Shown: in pieces, positions 11,892 through 23,435 of the stretch | How positions within the stretch are numbered: the first letter of the stretch is position 1 | Layout: each line of letters begins with the position of its first letter | Origin: Hofstenia miamia | Taxonomy: Eukaryota > Xenacoelomorpha > Acoela | DNA: 64,000 bases | Reading direction: 5' to 3' | Assembly (NCBI GenBank): GCA_004352715.1 | Contig: SCFE01000011.1 | Coordinates: 1,368,827 to 1,432,826 of the forward strand | Program-made: the position numbers and the translations under genes | The notes under the pieces: model-generated | Told to the model about the DNA's origin: nothing | Databases searched by the model: none | What the model saw: only the letters and a program-made list of their open reading frames with translations

Positions 11892-12644
11892 TGAAGACCA
11901 CAAGGGAAAAACCTGCAATGTCACACATATTCTAAATGGAGAAATTCAATTTTTAAGATTTGCGACCTCACAGCTAGCCTCAATTACCATCAATTGTAAC
12001 AAAAAATTTTCACCATGTACTAATACATCTTAGAGATCTTTCAGCAGTGGTAGTTATAGAATTTATGCAGCATGGGTTAGTGAGTGCATGATAAACTGCT
12101 CATATATCAGATTTGGACATCACCTGTTATTCCATTGAATAGTAATAAGGCTGATTATTATAAATATTTTGTTTATTTTTCTAACAAAAAATGCCACATA
12201 TAATGTAATATAGTGTGTATAACACAAATTAACAAGATTCAGTGTCACTTTAAACCTAAAATTCTTGCTCCCCATCATCCTGTTCCTCTACAAAAACATC
12301 ACATGTCTTTAAGTTGTCAAAAAATGTCTGGTTCTATACTTTGCAAAAATACCAAATTTCCCTTTGATTTTTACATACTAATTCAATATTTTACGACGCA
12401 ATATAGCGAATTTTGAAAATAAAAATTTCGTCTAATGGGACATTGCCTATTTTTCCATTGAACAGTTTGGACATCACTTATTTTTCCACAGTATATAAAT
12501 ATTTCAAAGGCTAAATTGCACTAGATATCACTGGTTTTTCCATTTTATTTAGCTTTTACATAAATCTACAGTTCAAATACTATATGTAGGCAAGCATAAC
12601 TCCAAAATACCAAAAATGTGACATTACTGTACTGTGGTCTTCAT
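11892..12644. mobile_element. MITE with TGAAGACCACA inverted ends
   Basis: The left end, starting at the gap edge, reads TGAAGACCACAAGG...AATGTCACA. The right end is the inverse, TGTGACATT...TGTGGTCTTCA, followed by TATATAT. The interior repeats motifs such as GACATCAC and TTTTTCCA. A TA-type target is likely because the right flank is a short (TA)n and the left flank is presumably the gap microsatellite. I see no coding sequence. Confidence 0.6.
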
Positions 12645-12917
12645 ATATATGTATAGTTTCCGAATTGCATAAAAAGAATCAATTAATGTCGTTCTTCTGG
12701 AGGAGACTGAGTGTTGATAATTTTAAATTGAATTTTTTTCAGAAAAAATTGAAATAGTTTGTTAAAGTAATCTAAAATGCGTTTAGTCAGTTGTTATTAC
12801 TATGAATATCTGAAATTTGAGTGTATTTAAACTTTATTAATTCTACAAGAAAGTTCTTATTTGTATTGTAAATAACATTAATAAATTCATTTTCGGAAGA
12901 ATTTGTAAGTGATTTAA

Positions 12918-14320
12918 CACTAGAAGCGCCAGTCTTTTATATACCTAAAAGCGCCAAAGCCCGCCAATCACGATTTCTATATTAGGTTTTGTAAATTACT
13001 ACAAATATACCCAAAAACTTAGTAACATGTTATAAATGATATTTAAAACATAAATTCATATGAATATTCATGTACACAGATTGTATTATCCTATTAAAAT
13101 AATAAAAAGTGTGTGAATAGTTTGTGTAAATATTTCAAAGAGGTGCGAAAATTTTGCAGCAAGAGTTTCGCTGCTAATTCTACCCAATTATCATGGATTA
13201 CTAAATATACTCCAATTTCATTTGATAGAATTGCTGCAAAGATGTGTAAAGGTGTAGAAATTTCAAGGATACCAGTATCATTTGTTATTTGTAATGTCCC
13301 AACGAATGTCATCTCAACGCTTCCTACAAACGATGACAAACCTTCCAAGTGATTATTCTGGAGATGGCACTGAACAAGATTTAGAAGAGGTAGAGGAGAA
13401 TAACGATGAACAACTATTACATGATATTTCATATTCAACAAGCAGCAGTGTTGAAGATTTAGACCTCTTGTAACATGGCAGTCACGAAGAGATTGACAAT
13501 GAAAATAATTGATGAAACTGAATGGACAATAATTGAAAATACACAGGGAACTAGACTTGGTAGAATGCAGCGACTACTGTACCTAAAAGGAATTCATATC
13601 AACAAAATAATCTATTTGAAAAACTTTGGTCAACGACATATGGATGTCCCATATTCAATACGACACTGTTCCGCCAAAAAATGGGAGAGATAAAAATGTT
13701 TTCTCAGATTTGCAACATGACAAGTTTTGTCTAATTTCAAATATTTGAGATCGCTTTGTAGCCAATTCTCAACGTTGCTACCACCCATCATCATTCTTGA
13801 TGAACAATTATTTCGAACAAAAATACGCTGCTGTTTTATGCAATATATGCCCGCAAAACCGGATAAATTGGGGATAAGATTTTTACCTGATGTTTCATCA
13901 AATTATCAAGCCCTATCTTGGAAAAGATGTGAGAACTGACATGTGCCACTGGTAAACATGTTGATCTACTAGACAGTTTGTGTCGTCAAAATTCGACACA
14001 ATTGGACTGTAGGCGCTGGCCCTTGGCCGTTTTTTAATATTTTGGATATTGATTGAGTGAACGCATGGGTGCTGTATAAAAAAACACATTCTGATATCAG
14101 TAGACGCGCTTTTCTGCAACAACTGTCCAAAGAGCTCAGGAAAGACGTTGATATTTAGACTACTCAATGCTCTTTTGTCCCAACTCTCCAAAAGCGAGTC
14201 ACTCGTCAGATTAATGTTCATTGTGAAAAGAATAGAACTATGAATTTGTGCAGAATTTGCAGTAAGCCTGTGTTTGTGGACAGTTCCAGGCAGTCATATG
14301 TATCAACCGTTTTGACGAAT
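12918..14320 (+). pseudogene. piggyBac transposase relic
   Basis: The left edge is TTAA (12914-12917) followed by CACTAGAAGCGCC, as expected for a piggyBac end; no matching right end was seen. Inside, in shifting frames with stops, are an acidic N-terminal stretch (13330-13470), LDEQLFRTKIRCCFMQYMPA then KPDKLGIRF (about 13800-13890), VDLLDSLCRQNSTQLDCRRW (about 13960-14020), NILDID*VNAWVLYKK, RRAFLQQLSKELRK, and a C-terminal Cys cluster NLCRICSKPVFVDSS (about 14243). These are the order and motifs of PGBD/piggyBac transposases (DDE_Tnp_1_7). Multiple frameshifts and stops show it is inactive. Confidence 0.82.
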
Positions 14321-16360
14321 AGCATTTATATACTTCTTTGGTGTTTGTCAGCGCATATATATGTACTGTCTCAATAAAAATTGCAATATAGATCTATCTT
14401 TATCAACTTGGTCAACCAATTGTAATTATGTTCATATATTGCACCAAATAGGCCTGTTAGAAACATGCAGCAAACATTTAAGGCTAAGACTTTTATAACA
14501 GTCTATTGTTTTCAGTTAATATGTAGAAACTTCTATAGCAAGATATAATAAAATAACTTTTTTTATGAATAGTGTATTCTGAAAACATATTTTGCTTAAG
14601 TAAAAAATTTAACTTTGAGGTCATAGCAGTCGTCAATTGTGAGTATTAGCACTTAAAAGTATATCTACACTAAATTTTTTCTATGTGGTATTATCGCAAG
14701 AAAAATTGGTCCACTTGTGCTTTGCAATTATAAAAAAATAGTAAATGATTACCAAGGAAAAATAACAACTACAAAAAATTATTATAATTTCAAAAAAATT
14801 AAAAGTTCCAATTCTTTTATTCACATTGGATTAAAAACCTTTGGTATTATAATCATAACACTACCAAATCTACTATCTCTATTTTTAACAAAAATATTGC
14901 GGGTCTGGATTGAACAAATTTGTATTGATATCATTGTTTAGCCAAGTTTCGGTAATAGTAATAACTGAATTTGAGGAGAATTGTGTTGCAATTTTAAGAA
15001 AATTATTGCTATTTGAAAAAATGATGATAAAAATAATACAAGAGTCAAAGAAACTTTATTGCACAACATATGCATATAGAAAATCTACAAATTAACACAT
15101 GAAAAAAATATAAACAAATAGTGAACTACAAATTAATATGTACAATACATAATTATATAGTAAATGTTTGTGTAGGTGCTCAATGTTGGATGTATGTTTC
15201 GAATGCATGAAGTGTATTACCGTCCCCTAATGTATATTGTTTTATTAGAAGAAACTGCTTCAATTATTTTCTAAATTTTTTATAGTTTTTTTTCTATTTG
15301 CGTTACATAATCTAAATTATTCCACAATTTAATTGATATGTGATGAAAGCCATTATAATTTGTTTGTAGAGATTTGAATTTAAAGAAAAATATCTGAAGT
15401 GTACATATATTTTGCCAGCCCATTTTCCCGAAAATGTCACCTTTATATGCATATAATATAGAACGTAATTTCCAGCGTTTTACTGGACAAGGTCTCGAAA
15501 AATCAAATCATGTTATAAAAACAATTTTAGTGTGACATGCATATAGAAGCAAAAAATTTCCAAATGTTTTGGATCAAATCATGAAATGTGGCAGTTGCAT
15601 AGTATCCTTCTCAGATATAAGGAGCGCAAAAAGGAAATGTATAGAGTTCTGTTATTTCTACATAATTTTTGTTTTGCTTACAATTATCATTTTTATAATA
15701 GAATATTATTATTGATGTAATTATTGTAATTACTATATTTAGCCACTAGATGGGTACCAAACACGAAAATAATTTCTTGATATGATAAAATAGATAGCAT
15801 ATGCAGATGATTTTGGTAGAACGGAGATAATATTTTATATTTATTACTATATACTGATGCTTGGTCATGCTTTTGTGTGAAGTTTAGAGATTTTATACAC
15901 CAATTGATTGTCTTTGATAGAAGCATACGATGCTTCGAATTTAGATTAGTTAAAAGAAAAGAACAGCATTGAAAATGAGACAAACAGAAAGCATGTATCC
16001 GTTGTTTATTATAATTGCTTGATATTACATTGCGTAAGTAATAGAGATATCTAATGTCTGCAGTAATTTTTTTGAATCTTATTCAGTAGAAATTTTCTCA
16101 AATTTTTGTTCATTTTCTATCTCAACTCACAAATAGCTGACCGACTCACTTATTTTATTGGCTTATTATTTATCTTAAGTTCTATATCACATTAGAATTC
16201 TTTGTGCCGTTGGTGAGGAAATTATAAATTGTGATTTTTCAATATTTAGTTTTAGTGAGGGCTTCCCACTTTGCTGTTAAAAGCTTAGATATTTTTGCTT
16301 CATCCTTATATAAAATAAATCAAATAATCATAGATAGGCTCTGGCATTGCATGGATAGTG
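14321..16360. other. No gene seen
   Basis: AT-rich sequence with short chance frames only. No transposon ends or exons recognised. Confidence 0.45.
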
Positions 16361-16542
16361 CAAGTGCGTAGGCTAGATTTCTTACGGTCATTGTCATGCC
16401 AAAATATTGAAAATATAGACTCTAACAATGCATTCGCGACTTAGTTTTCAAAATTTTTGAAATGTTTTTGCCTAATATTTTTGATTTAACCAATCAAAAT
16501 CAGTGGAGACATTCCAGCAAGACTCTCCTTGTATAGCCACTG
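16361..16542. mobile_element. Diverged copy of the 3481-3722 MITE
   Basis: The sequence from AAAATATTGAAAATATAGAC through TTGATTTAACCAATCAAAAT to ATAGCCACTG follows the 3481-3722 element in order with many substitutions. The ends (CAAGTGCGTAGGC / GTATAGCCACTG) are decayed and no clean target duplication remains. Confidence 0.65.
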
Positions 16543-17099
16543 GATAAGAAAAAATAACATCGTTTTTAAAAAAGTTAAGAGAAAAGCAATGTACTGTGAA
16601 GAAACTATTAAAAACAAGTACTAACCCGTAATTTAAGGCGAATTTTAAAATGGATACAAAACATATAACACAAAAAACAAATATAAACATGAATAAAGGC
16701 AGTAGTAGAAATGGCACGAAGTCGTTTACTTGTATCACTATGCAAATCCTCTGATGTTATAATACCAAGTGCTTTGTAAATGTTTTGAAAATTTGACGAA
16801 AGGAAAAATTGATCATCCATTCTAAAAGTTGATAAAGAGTGAGAAGTGACAAGTTATAGATGCGCACAGCACATAACCCATTTGCGAAATGACTCGCCAT
16901 AAAGAATGAATATTCATGAGTATCCAAATATAAAATATAACCTTCTCTAAATGGTGTTTGTTCACATCTTGAGGCTGTAATTGTCTTTATAAATGATTAT
17001 ATAGCAGTGGTCTGAATTCTCATGCATCTTTGATGTGCTGTTGGGGGATTGATAGTCTGTGAACAACAGAGATAATATGCCAATATTGTTTAATTTTAT

Positions 17100-17474
17100 G
17101 TGTGGTATACCGCGATAGCCATTTACTCATTAAAAACAACTTCTGGTCCCATAAAAGTTATCCAGATAACGTGTTTTGTCTAAAGATTTCAAACACAAAA
17201 TATTTAAAGTGATTTTTACATATTTCATTGAAAATTTGATACTACCTTAATAAAATTGAATGAAATCACAAAATACCTAAGAAATGGTCTTTAAATTTTT
17301 CTACGAATGGTCCATAATCCTAAGAAATTAATTCAGAAACATGAATATTTTCTTAAGACGATAAAAATAGCCATTGTTGCGGTATACCGCGGTTTGCAGG
17401 AAAAAAAATGTTGCGGTGAAATTTTTTCTTTGCGGTGGCAATAATTTTGAAAACCTGTACCGCGCTCATCTCTA
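17100..17474. mobile_element. hAT element remnant, ACCGC-rich, right end only
   Basis: Ends ACCGCGCTCATCTCTA, the inverse of TAGAGATGAGCGCGGT. The preceding 100 bp contain GTTGCGGT, TTTGCGGT and GGTATACCGCGG blocks. The same end in the opposite orientation is at 61996, so this is a dispersed family. The left end is not defined. Confidence 0.55.
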
Positions 17475-17599
17475 ATACCTAATAAGTTGCTTATAAATCA
17501 AAGTACTGAATTTGGTAGGACACGTGTAGTAATTGAGATGTAAGTGCTTCCTGTGTTGTTTGGAAGACAAAATACATAACTAGATAATACATAAGAAAA

Positions 17600-18280
17600 C
17601 TTCCATTTTGATTGATTTAGTCATTCTAGAGATGAAAAGATTGGGTCAAAAGAAGACATCAACGTGGAAAGGAGCTTGTGATTAAGAAACGTGAGGAGTA
17701 CGGAATGATGAAGAAGTGATTTAGCCCGGCTTGAAAGGATTCTTTAGGATATGAGTCATTTGGTTGTTTCCATTTTTAGAAAAATGCATCCCAACGTTGG
17801 CTATGAGCCTAGAATTGACGGGCCTTCACCATGACATGAATTTTTTGCAGACGGAAAGGACGATGAACTCGTTTGAAACGATGCGTGATAGGACTTCGTC
17901 AAATTCATGAATGAAGTGGTTTTGTTTTAATAGTGAATATTTGGTGACTGGTGTAATTTCTAAGAAGTAGATGAAGCGTGGCGAGAATTTAAGGCGAATC
18001 TGTTCAACTAGATGATTGATATTTGCTTTGAATGAATAGTAATAATAATAATAGATGTGTGAGTTAGAACTAAGGGAGCCAGACACAGAGAGAGATCAGG
18101 AAGTTACTGTGTTAGAAGGAGATGGAGTATGCAACTTAAATGGAAGTTTTATTGATTGTGTATGTCAAGATAAAAACGAGGGAAGGACTGTTTAGTATGA
18201 TGGGGGAGACTGTAGAAACAGAAGTACTGGTACTAAATGAATATCTCAAAAAGTGACCTAGCGCATCACCACTGGAAATC
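17600..18280. other. GC-raised relic of unknown origin
   Basis: This stretch is less AT-rich than its surroundings and has broken open frames, for example VTVLEGDGVCNLNGSFIDC at about 18102. I do not recognise it. It may continue beyond the inserted transposons at 21871-22260, where a similar base composition resumes. Confidence 0.25.
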
Positions 18281-19013
18281 AGCAGGCCTGCACTCGCGGG
18301 GGGACGGCGTCACCTCACTTATTTTTTGTATACATTTAGGGGGGACGTGGGGGACGCAGCAGTGTCGGACTGGCCACTGTGCCAAATTTTATAAACACCA
18401 ATAATTTTATAAAGATACAGAAACATGTCATGGAAATCTATTATGTTATATTTTTGTGTTAGTATAACATAGAAATGTCTAGATATACATAATAATTATC
18501 CTACGCTACGCTTATTTTGTCATCTTTAGCTTACAAATTTGTTAATTAGCATGTAGGATCAGAGCTGCAACCGTGCCTGGTTTTTGAAGGCACGGCCCGG
18601 CACGGCACGGTGGGTTTTAGGCACGGCACGGAGTTGCAAAAAATTTTTTTGGGCACGGCACGGGTTTTGAAAAATATAATTAGGCACGACGCGGCAAGTT
18701 TTCATATTTGTTGCCAAATATGGCAACATTTTTCAAAATTTCTCTAGTAAATAAAGTGATTACAGCCAGTTTATTATGTCTTACAAGTAAACAAAAATTA
18801 GTAAATTGAAAATATATTAGCCAGAATCGCCGATCGCACAATTTCCATGTTGTTCACATGAAATGGGCTTACAATTATATATATATATATATAATATATA
18901 TAGGTTGGGTAGGGTAAATTCAACTGTTGGGTAGGGTTGGGTTAAGTTTTGGAAAAGATGGGTCAGGTTAATATTGCACTAGGTGAGAGCTACGGAGGTT
19001 TGATAGTCTGAAC

Positions 19014-19799
19014 TAGAGATGTGCGCGGTTCATTAACTTCATACCGCACTGCACTTGTGCATTGTATTTTACCGCACCGAACCCCAAAGTTTTTTCCTAC
19101 TGCGATGCACCTCAAAACCAATGCCCCCCACGAAAAAATTATGACACCTGAACAAATGCAGTACAAATGTGTACATTAATGCAAACCAAAAATAGACAAT
19201 AAGACAACTATAAAGAACAAAAAGGTTCTATTTACAAAAACGTTTTAATATTTTCAAAATGTTTTTTAAAAATAATGGAATCAAGAGTCTCTGGCTTCAA
19301 GCGTTGTCGCCGTTTTTCAAGCAAACGACCTGTGTTTGAAAATAACCTTTCTGAAGTGGCTTCATTTGCTGGTACACCCAATAAAAATGTATCTAATTGA
19401 CTTAAGTTTGGAAAATTTACCGCATTTTGACCCCACCATTTAATAACATCATCACAGAGTATTATTAGCATATCTGCATAACGATCGACTTCGCTGACCG
19501 AGGACTTCGTAGGACAAGAACACTCATCCACTACGGACCTATTAGTTGTATTAATTAATTAACTAGCCAATTAAAGTTGATGTTACTCTAGGCTATCATA
19601 CTCAAGTTATGATATAATTTATATAACGAATTAATACATTGCTTTAAAGGACAATGTCATTTTTAGGCTTTGAAATATTTTTAGTAACCACTCCGCACCG
19701 CGCCACATCACATTGCACCGCACCGCCAGCCATAAAACTCGACCGCTACCGCAATATACCGCAGTGCGGTGCTCCGCTACCGCACAGCGCACATTTCTA
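19014..19799. mobile_element. Nested hAT element with TAGAGATGTGCGCGG termini
   Basis: Left end TAGAGATGTGCGCGGT, right end ACCGCACAGCGCACATTTCTA. The flanks GTCTGAAC and GTCTGAAA (7 of 8) form the hAT target duplication. ACCGCA/CCGCACC repeats crowd the ends. It retains the transposase C-terminus on the minus strand. Confidence 0.88.
19232..19531 (-). pseudogene. hAT transposase C-terminal dimerisation domain
   Basis: A 99-residue open frame: DDVIKWWGQNAVNFPNLSQL, then a Leu-rich stretch with VPANEAT, then SERLFSNTGRLLEKRRQRLK and PETLDSIIFKKHF. This is the canonical hAT C-terminal dimerisation region (WW..n...yP.Ls, sERlFS.aG....kRr.rL.pe.ld.liflk). The DNA-binding and catalytic parts are absent, so it is a fragment kept within a deletion derivative. 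Confidence 0.9.
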
Positions 19800-20175
19800 G
19801 TCTGAAATGTACAGTTCATTGACAAATTTTAGAGATCTTCACTTATGTTGGATCCGTTTTTCGTAAAAGATGTTTGAGATGGGTTGGGTCAGAAAACCGT
19901 AATGCCCTTGCAGTTGTGACAAATACATCGAATTCAACGTAATAAATCAGTCACTTACATGTGTAATTGTAGTACTTTGCTTGCTCGTTACTTTAATTTT
20001 TGGAAAAAAACTTATTTTAAGCCAGAGTTTTAGAACACAATTATGTGTCCGGTTTTATATAAAAATATTGTGATCACCTTCGATAAAATTAATTGATATT
20101 TACTAAAAGTAAGCAGTGAAAAACAAAAACTTTATTTTTGAAANCGACAGAAATCGCAAAAAAAAATATCGAATA

Positions 20176-21410
20176 TAGTTGGCTGCAAAAAAAAAAGAGA
20201 CTGAACACCTATTTTTTAACGCTATGTGGAAACGTATTGAGACGTTTTAGAGGAAAACTATAAAAATAAAAGACAACGAGAATTTTGTGAACTTTAAAAA
20301 AGGTAAACAAAAAGTTAATTAATTAAACTGGTACTTCGTATTTATTTGAAAACCCTTACCAAACAAATTGTTTTGCTTGATTTCTTCGGAATGGAAACGT
20401 TGAAACAGCTTGAAAACGCCTTTGCGACATCGCAAATTTCTCGATCAACTTATTTTCGAAACCTGAAAAAAATCGACAAGGAGAATCTTTCAAAAGAAGA
20501 AAAGGAAGTGGACGCCCTCGAAAAATTATTGGAAAATTCATTCAGAAAACAGTCGCAATTGCTCTCAAAAATCCCTATATTTCTGGGAAAAAAATTGCAA
20601 ACCGACTTCAAACTGAAGCCGACATCTCTGTGCATGAAACCACAGTTCAGAGAACACTGAAAAAAAGTGGAGTTACAAAAATTGGCAGAAAAAATCGAAT
20701 TCTGATTACAAAAGAACATCAAGAAAAAAGATTAAATTTCGTGATTGGAAAGACTACACTTTTGAAGATGTTTGAATAACTGATGAGTGCGTATTTCAAC
20801 CGCACAGAAACAAAGTACAAGTGTGGTCGTCAAAGAAATGTCCAAGACCAACAAAAATTATAATTTGGTTAGCACTTTCCTATCGTGGGTTTTATTTGAA
20901 AATTTTAGACGGAAAAGCCACAATCGACAGTCAAAGATATTGCCAAATTATAGCTGAATTTATGCCTTATGCTGATGCTTTATATGATGATGGATGGATA
21001 CTCCAACAGAACGGACCAACCCCGCACACGTCAGCAAAGATAAAAAATTGGTTTTCTGAAAATAATATCCAGTTTTTGCAATGGCCACCAAGTTCTGCTG
21101 ATCTTTTTCCTATCGAAAACGTGTAGCAGACATTGAAAAATGACGTTGAGAAGAAAAATCCGAAAAATATATCCGATTTAAAAGAAAGTCAACACATTTT
21201 GACATCTGAAATGAAGTCTAATTTAATGAAATCCGTTTCAGTTCGTTTTAATGAAGTTATTTCTACAGGAGGAAAACAAATTAGACTTTGATGCTTTTTA
21301 CTTATAGTCCTTTAATGTATCTTTAAAATCTTACCTTTCTTGAGTTGTTACGTTCAGTAGTTCAAAAGTAATATGCCTTTTTTCTAGTCTCATTTTTTTG
21401 CAGCCAACTA
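20176..21410 (+). mobile_element. Nested Tc1-like element with TAGTTGGCTGCAAAA ends
   Basis: Inverted ends TAGTTGGCTGCAAAAAAA of about 27 bp with TA on each side (20174-20175, 21411-21412). At 1235 bp it is near full length for the Tc1 family, and it contains a decayed transposase. It is inserted within the hAT element 18560-21720. Confidence 0.9.
20346..21290 (+). pseudogene. Tc1/Tc3-like transposase, decayed
   Basis: N-terminal helix-turn-helix region (MKTLTKQIVLLDFFGMETLK onward). After a frameshift near 20570 come a second DNA-binding part (NPYISGKKIANRLQTEAD, then TTVQRTLKKSG), the first catalytic Asp in ITDECVFQP after an in-frame stop, WLALSYRGFYLKILDGKATI, and QQNGPTPHTS where the second catalytic Asp is Asn. 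The final Glu is in PIENV followed by a stop where family members have Trp. Frameshifts, stops and the catalytic change make it inactive. Confidence 0.88.
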
Positions 21411-21728
21411 TACATCTATTAGCAATGTTTGAAATTTTGCAAAATATCAAACAAGAATTATGTAGCATAGCGACGGGAACGAGAATTCGAATATTGCTAT
21501 TGCATTTTAAAAATTCTTAGAATCGTTTATATTATCAAACACATACTAGCATATTGTAATACGAACGTTAAAATAGTACAAAAAAGTTGTATTTCTGGCG
21601 CTGGTATATTCAATAAATTTTAGGCACGGCACGGATCAATAACGCAAAATCTTAGGCACGGCACGAGCACGGCACGGCACGGCACGGCACGGATTAAAGC
21701 ACGGCACAGTTGCAGCTCTGTGTAGGAT

Positions 21729-22834
21729 TGAACGCTCTAGAATTATGCCAAATTTTGTAGCTGTAGTATTTGATAAGAAATATATTTGAAACAATTGCAT
21801 GTAGTTTGTTATTTTGAAAAAATTTTGTTGTCAAAATTGTGTGCGCCCACTTTTCTCATAAGCAGTGCAGCACTGGAAATCAGTGTATATAAATAAGGAT
21901 ACCAGAGCTGCAAAGAAACAGAGATACAACAATAGAGAAAAATGGAATGCAAGAATTAAGAGTGAAACAGAAGCACTAACAGTGACACGAGCAAGAAGCC
22001 AGGACAAGCTGGGTGCGAAACACATAGACCGAAGATCTGTACTAAGTGACAAATTCTGCCTACTTAAGAAAGAGTTGAAGACAGTAAGTAATCTGAAGGC
22101 GAATGTGAGAAGTTGACATGACAATGTGGGACGAATGGTACATTTCAGTTCGAATAGGCATTTGGGCTATGTGGAATGATCATGCGGCACAGGGAGTCAT
22201 AGAGAATGAGATACTCAGACTAGCAACGTGATAGAAGCTTTTTTTGCAAGACATAGGAGTGGTAGATAGAGAGTAAAAACACTTTTGCTTTCCTTTCAAT
22301 TAGCATTCAATGCACCCTTCAATGACAATGATATTGGACACAGTGAGTTGGAGAAGTATATTTACAATTAGAGAAAAAGTAAAGTTCGTTGTTAATTGCA
22401 TCGACTGTAAGCCTTATTTCTCTATTGCAATTAGAATAACACTTAGATTTATCTCTTTGAAATCTTTCTGAAATTTTGACTATAAATTGATTAGAGGAGC
22501 AATCATGTTTGGATTTAGCGCAAAATTCTTAAATATGTTTATTTGTTTAGTCATTTTTTATTATTATTTAATGCTAAGTGAGGTTAAATGTCACCGCAAT
22601 ATAAACCATAACGATTGATAGTGCTACTCTTTCTTTTGTATATTTACAACTATCGTAAAAAATATACTAACTGAAACTTTCACAATTAAATTGCACTTAA
22701 AAAGAAAAAGCTGATTAAAGTATGAAAAGAATTGCTAAATAGAAAATATTAAAATTGTATTTTGCTAGAAATGTTATAATGATTTAAAATTTATGTCATA
22801 TCACATCTTCAATCTCCATGAAAACAGATTATAT

Positions 22835-22840
<6 letters not shown>
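21729..22840. other. Unrecognised GC-raised stretch, then AT-rich intergenic DNA
   Basis: 21865-22116 (+) is open for 83 residues of basic, Arg/Lys-rich sequence (for example KKQRYNNREKWNARIKSETE). It resembles decayed coding DNA, but no family is recognised. Nothing is seen from 22300 to 22840. Confidence 0.3.
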
Positions 22841-22872
<32 letters not shown>

Positions 22873-23087
22873 NNNNNNNNNNNNNNNNNNNNNNNNNNNN
22901 NNNNNNNNNNNNNNNNNNNNNNNNNNNNNNNNNNNNNNNNNNNNNNNNNNNNNNNNNNNNNNNNNNNNNNNNNNNNNNNNNNNNNNNNNNNNNNNNNNNN
23001 NNNNNNNNNNNNNNNNNNNNNNNNNNNNNNNNNNNNNNNNNNNNNNNNNNNNNNNNNNNNNNNNNNNNNNNNNNNNNNNNNNNNNNN
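22873..23087. other. Assembly gap inside (TA)n
   Basis: 215 N with TA repeats on both edges (22841-22872 and 23088-23099). Confidence 1.
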
Positions 23088-23108
23088 TATATATATATGC
23101 TAATGCCT

Positions 23109-23435
23109 TAGTGGTGTGTGGGCCGGCCCGATGTCCGCTGTCTCGGGCAGGCCACGGCCGGGCTGAGATCTTAACGTGCGGGCCACGGGCTGCATAGAGA
23201 AGAAAAGATAAAAGCATTGTAAGTCTATTCTGTTTACTATATCTCAAAACACAATATCTCTGTTTACAATTCTGTTTGCTATATCTCAAATCACAACTTT
23301 ACTATATTTGAAATCAATCACAGGTAAATTTAACAGCTGAGTGAACAGCTGATAGTAATGTTTTTATTGGATCTGGAGTAATTTACAGGTGCATAATGTC
23401 TCAGTGTTGAAAAGCGGGTCGCCCGCACATCACTA
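23109..23435. mobile_element. hAT-type MITE with GC-rich ends (GGCCGGCCCG)
   Basis: Left end TAGTGGTGTGTGGGCCGGCC, right end GGGTCGCCCGCACATCACTA. The flanks TAATGCCT and TATTGCTT match at 6 of 8, consistent with an aged 8-bp hAT target duplication. The first 90 bp are strikingly GC-rich (GGCCACGGCCGGGC) for this contig. 327 bp, non-coding. Confidence 0.75.

Larger units (their letters stand above)
18560..21720. mobile_element. hAT element with GGCAC repeats, carrying two nested transposons
   Basis: Ends CAGAGCTGCAACCGTGCC and its inverse GGCACAGTTGCAGCTCTG, with tandem GGCAC/CACGG units inside both ends. It is flanked by a perfect 8-bp target duplication TGTAGGAT (18552-18559 and 21721-21728). 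A second hAT (19014-19799) and a Tc1-like element (20176-21410) lie inside, so most of the 3.2 kb is later insertion and the original was probably a short non-autonomous element. Order of events: this element first, the nested ones later. Confidence 0.9.

Noticed and set aside
10656-11928. Long open frames across the 1000-N gap
   Set aside because: They are open only because N was translated as X; the same holds for frames across the gaps at 22.9, 36.6 and 39.3 kb.
13094-13441. Minus-strand 115-residue frame
   Set aside because: Antisense shadow of the piggyBac relic.
21831-22124. 97-residue minus frame
   Set aside because: Opposite strand of a basic-residue-rich relic; no independent evidence.
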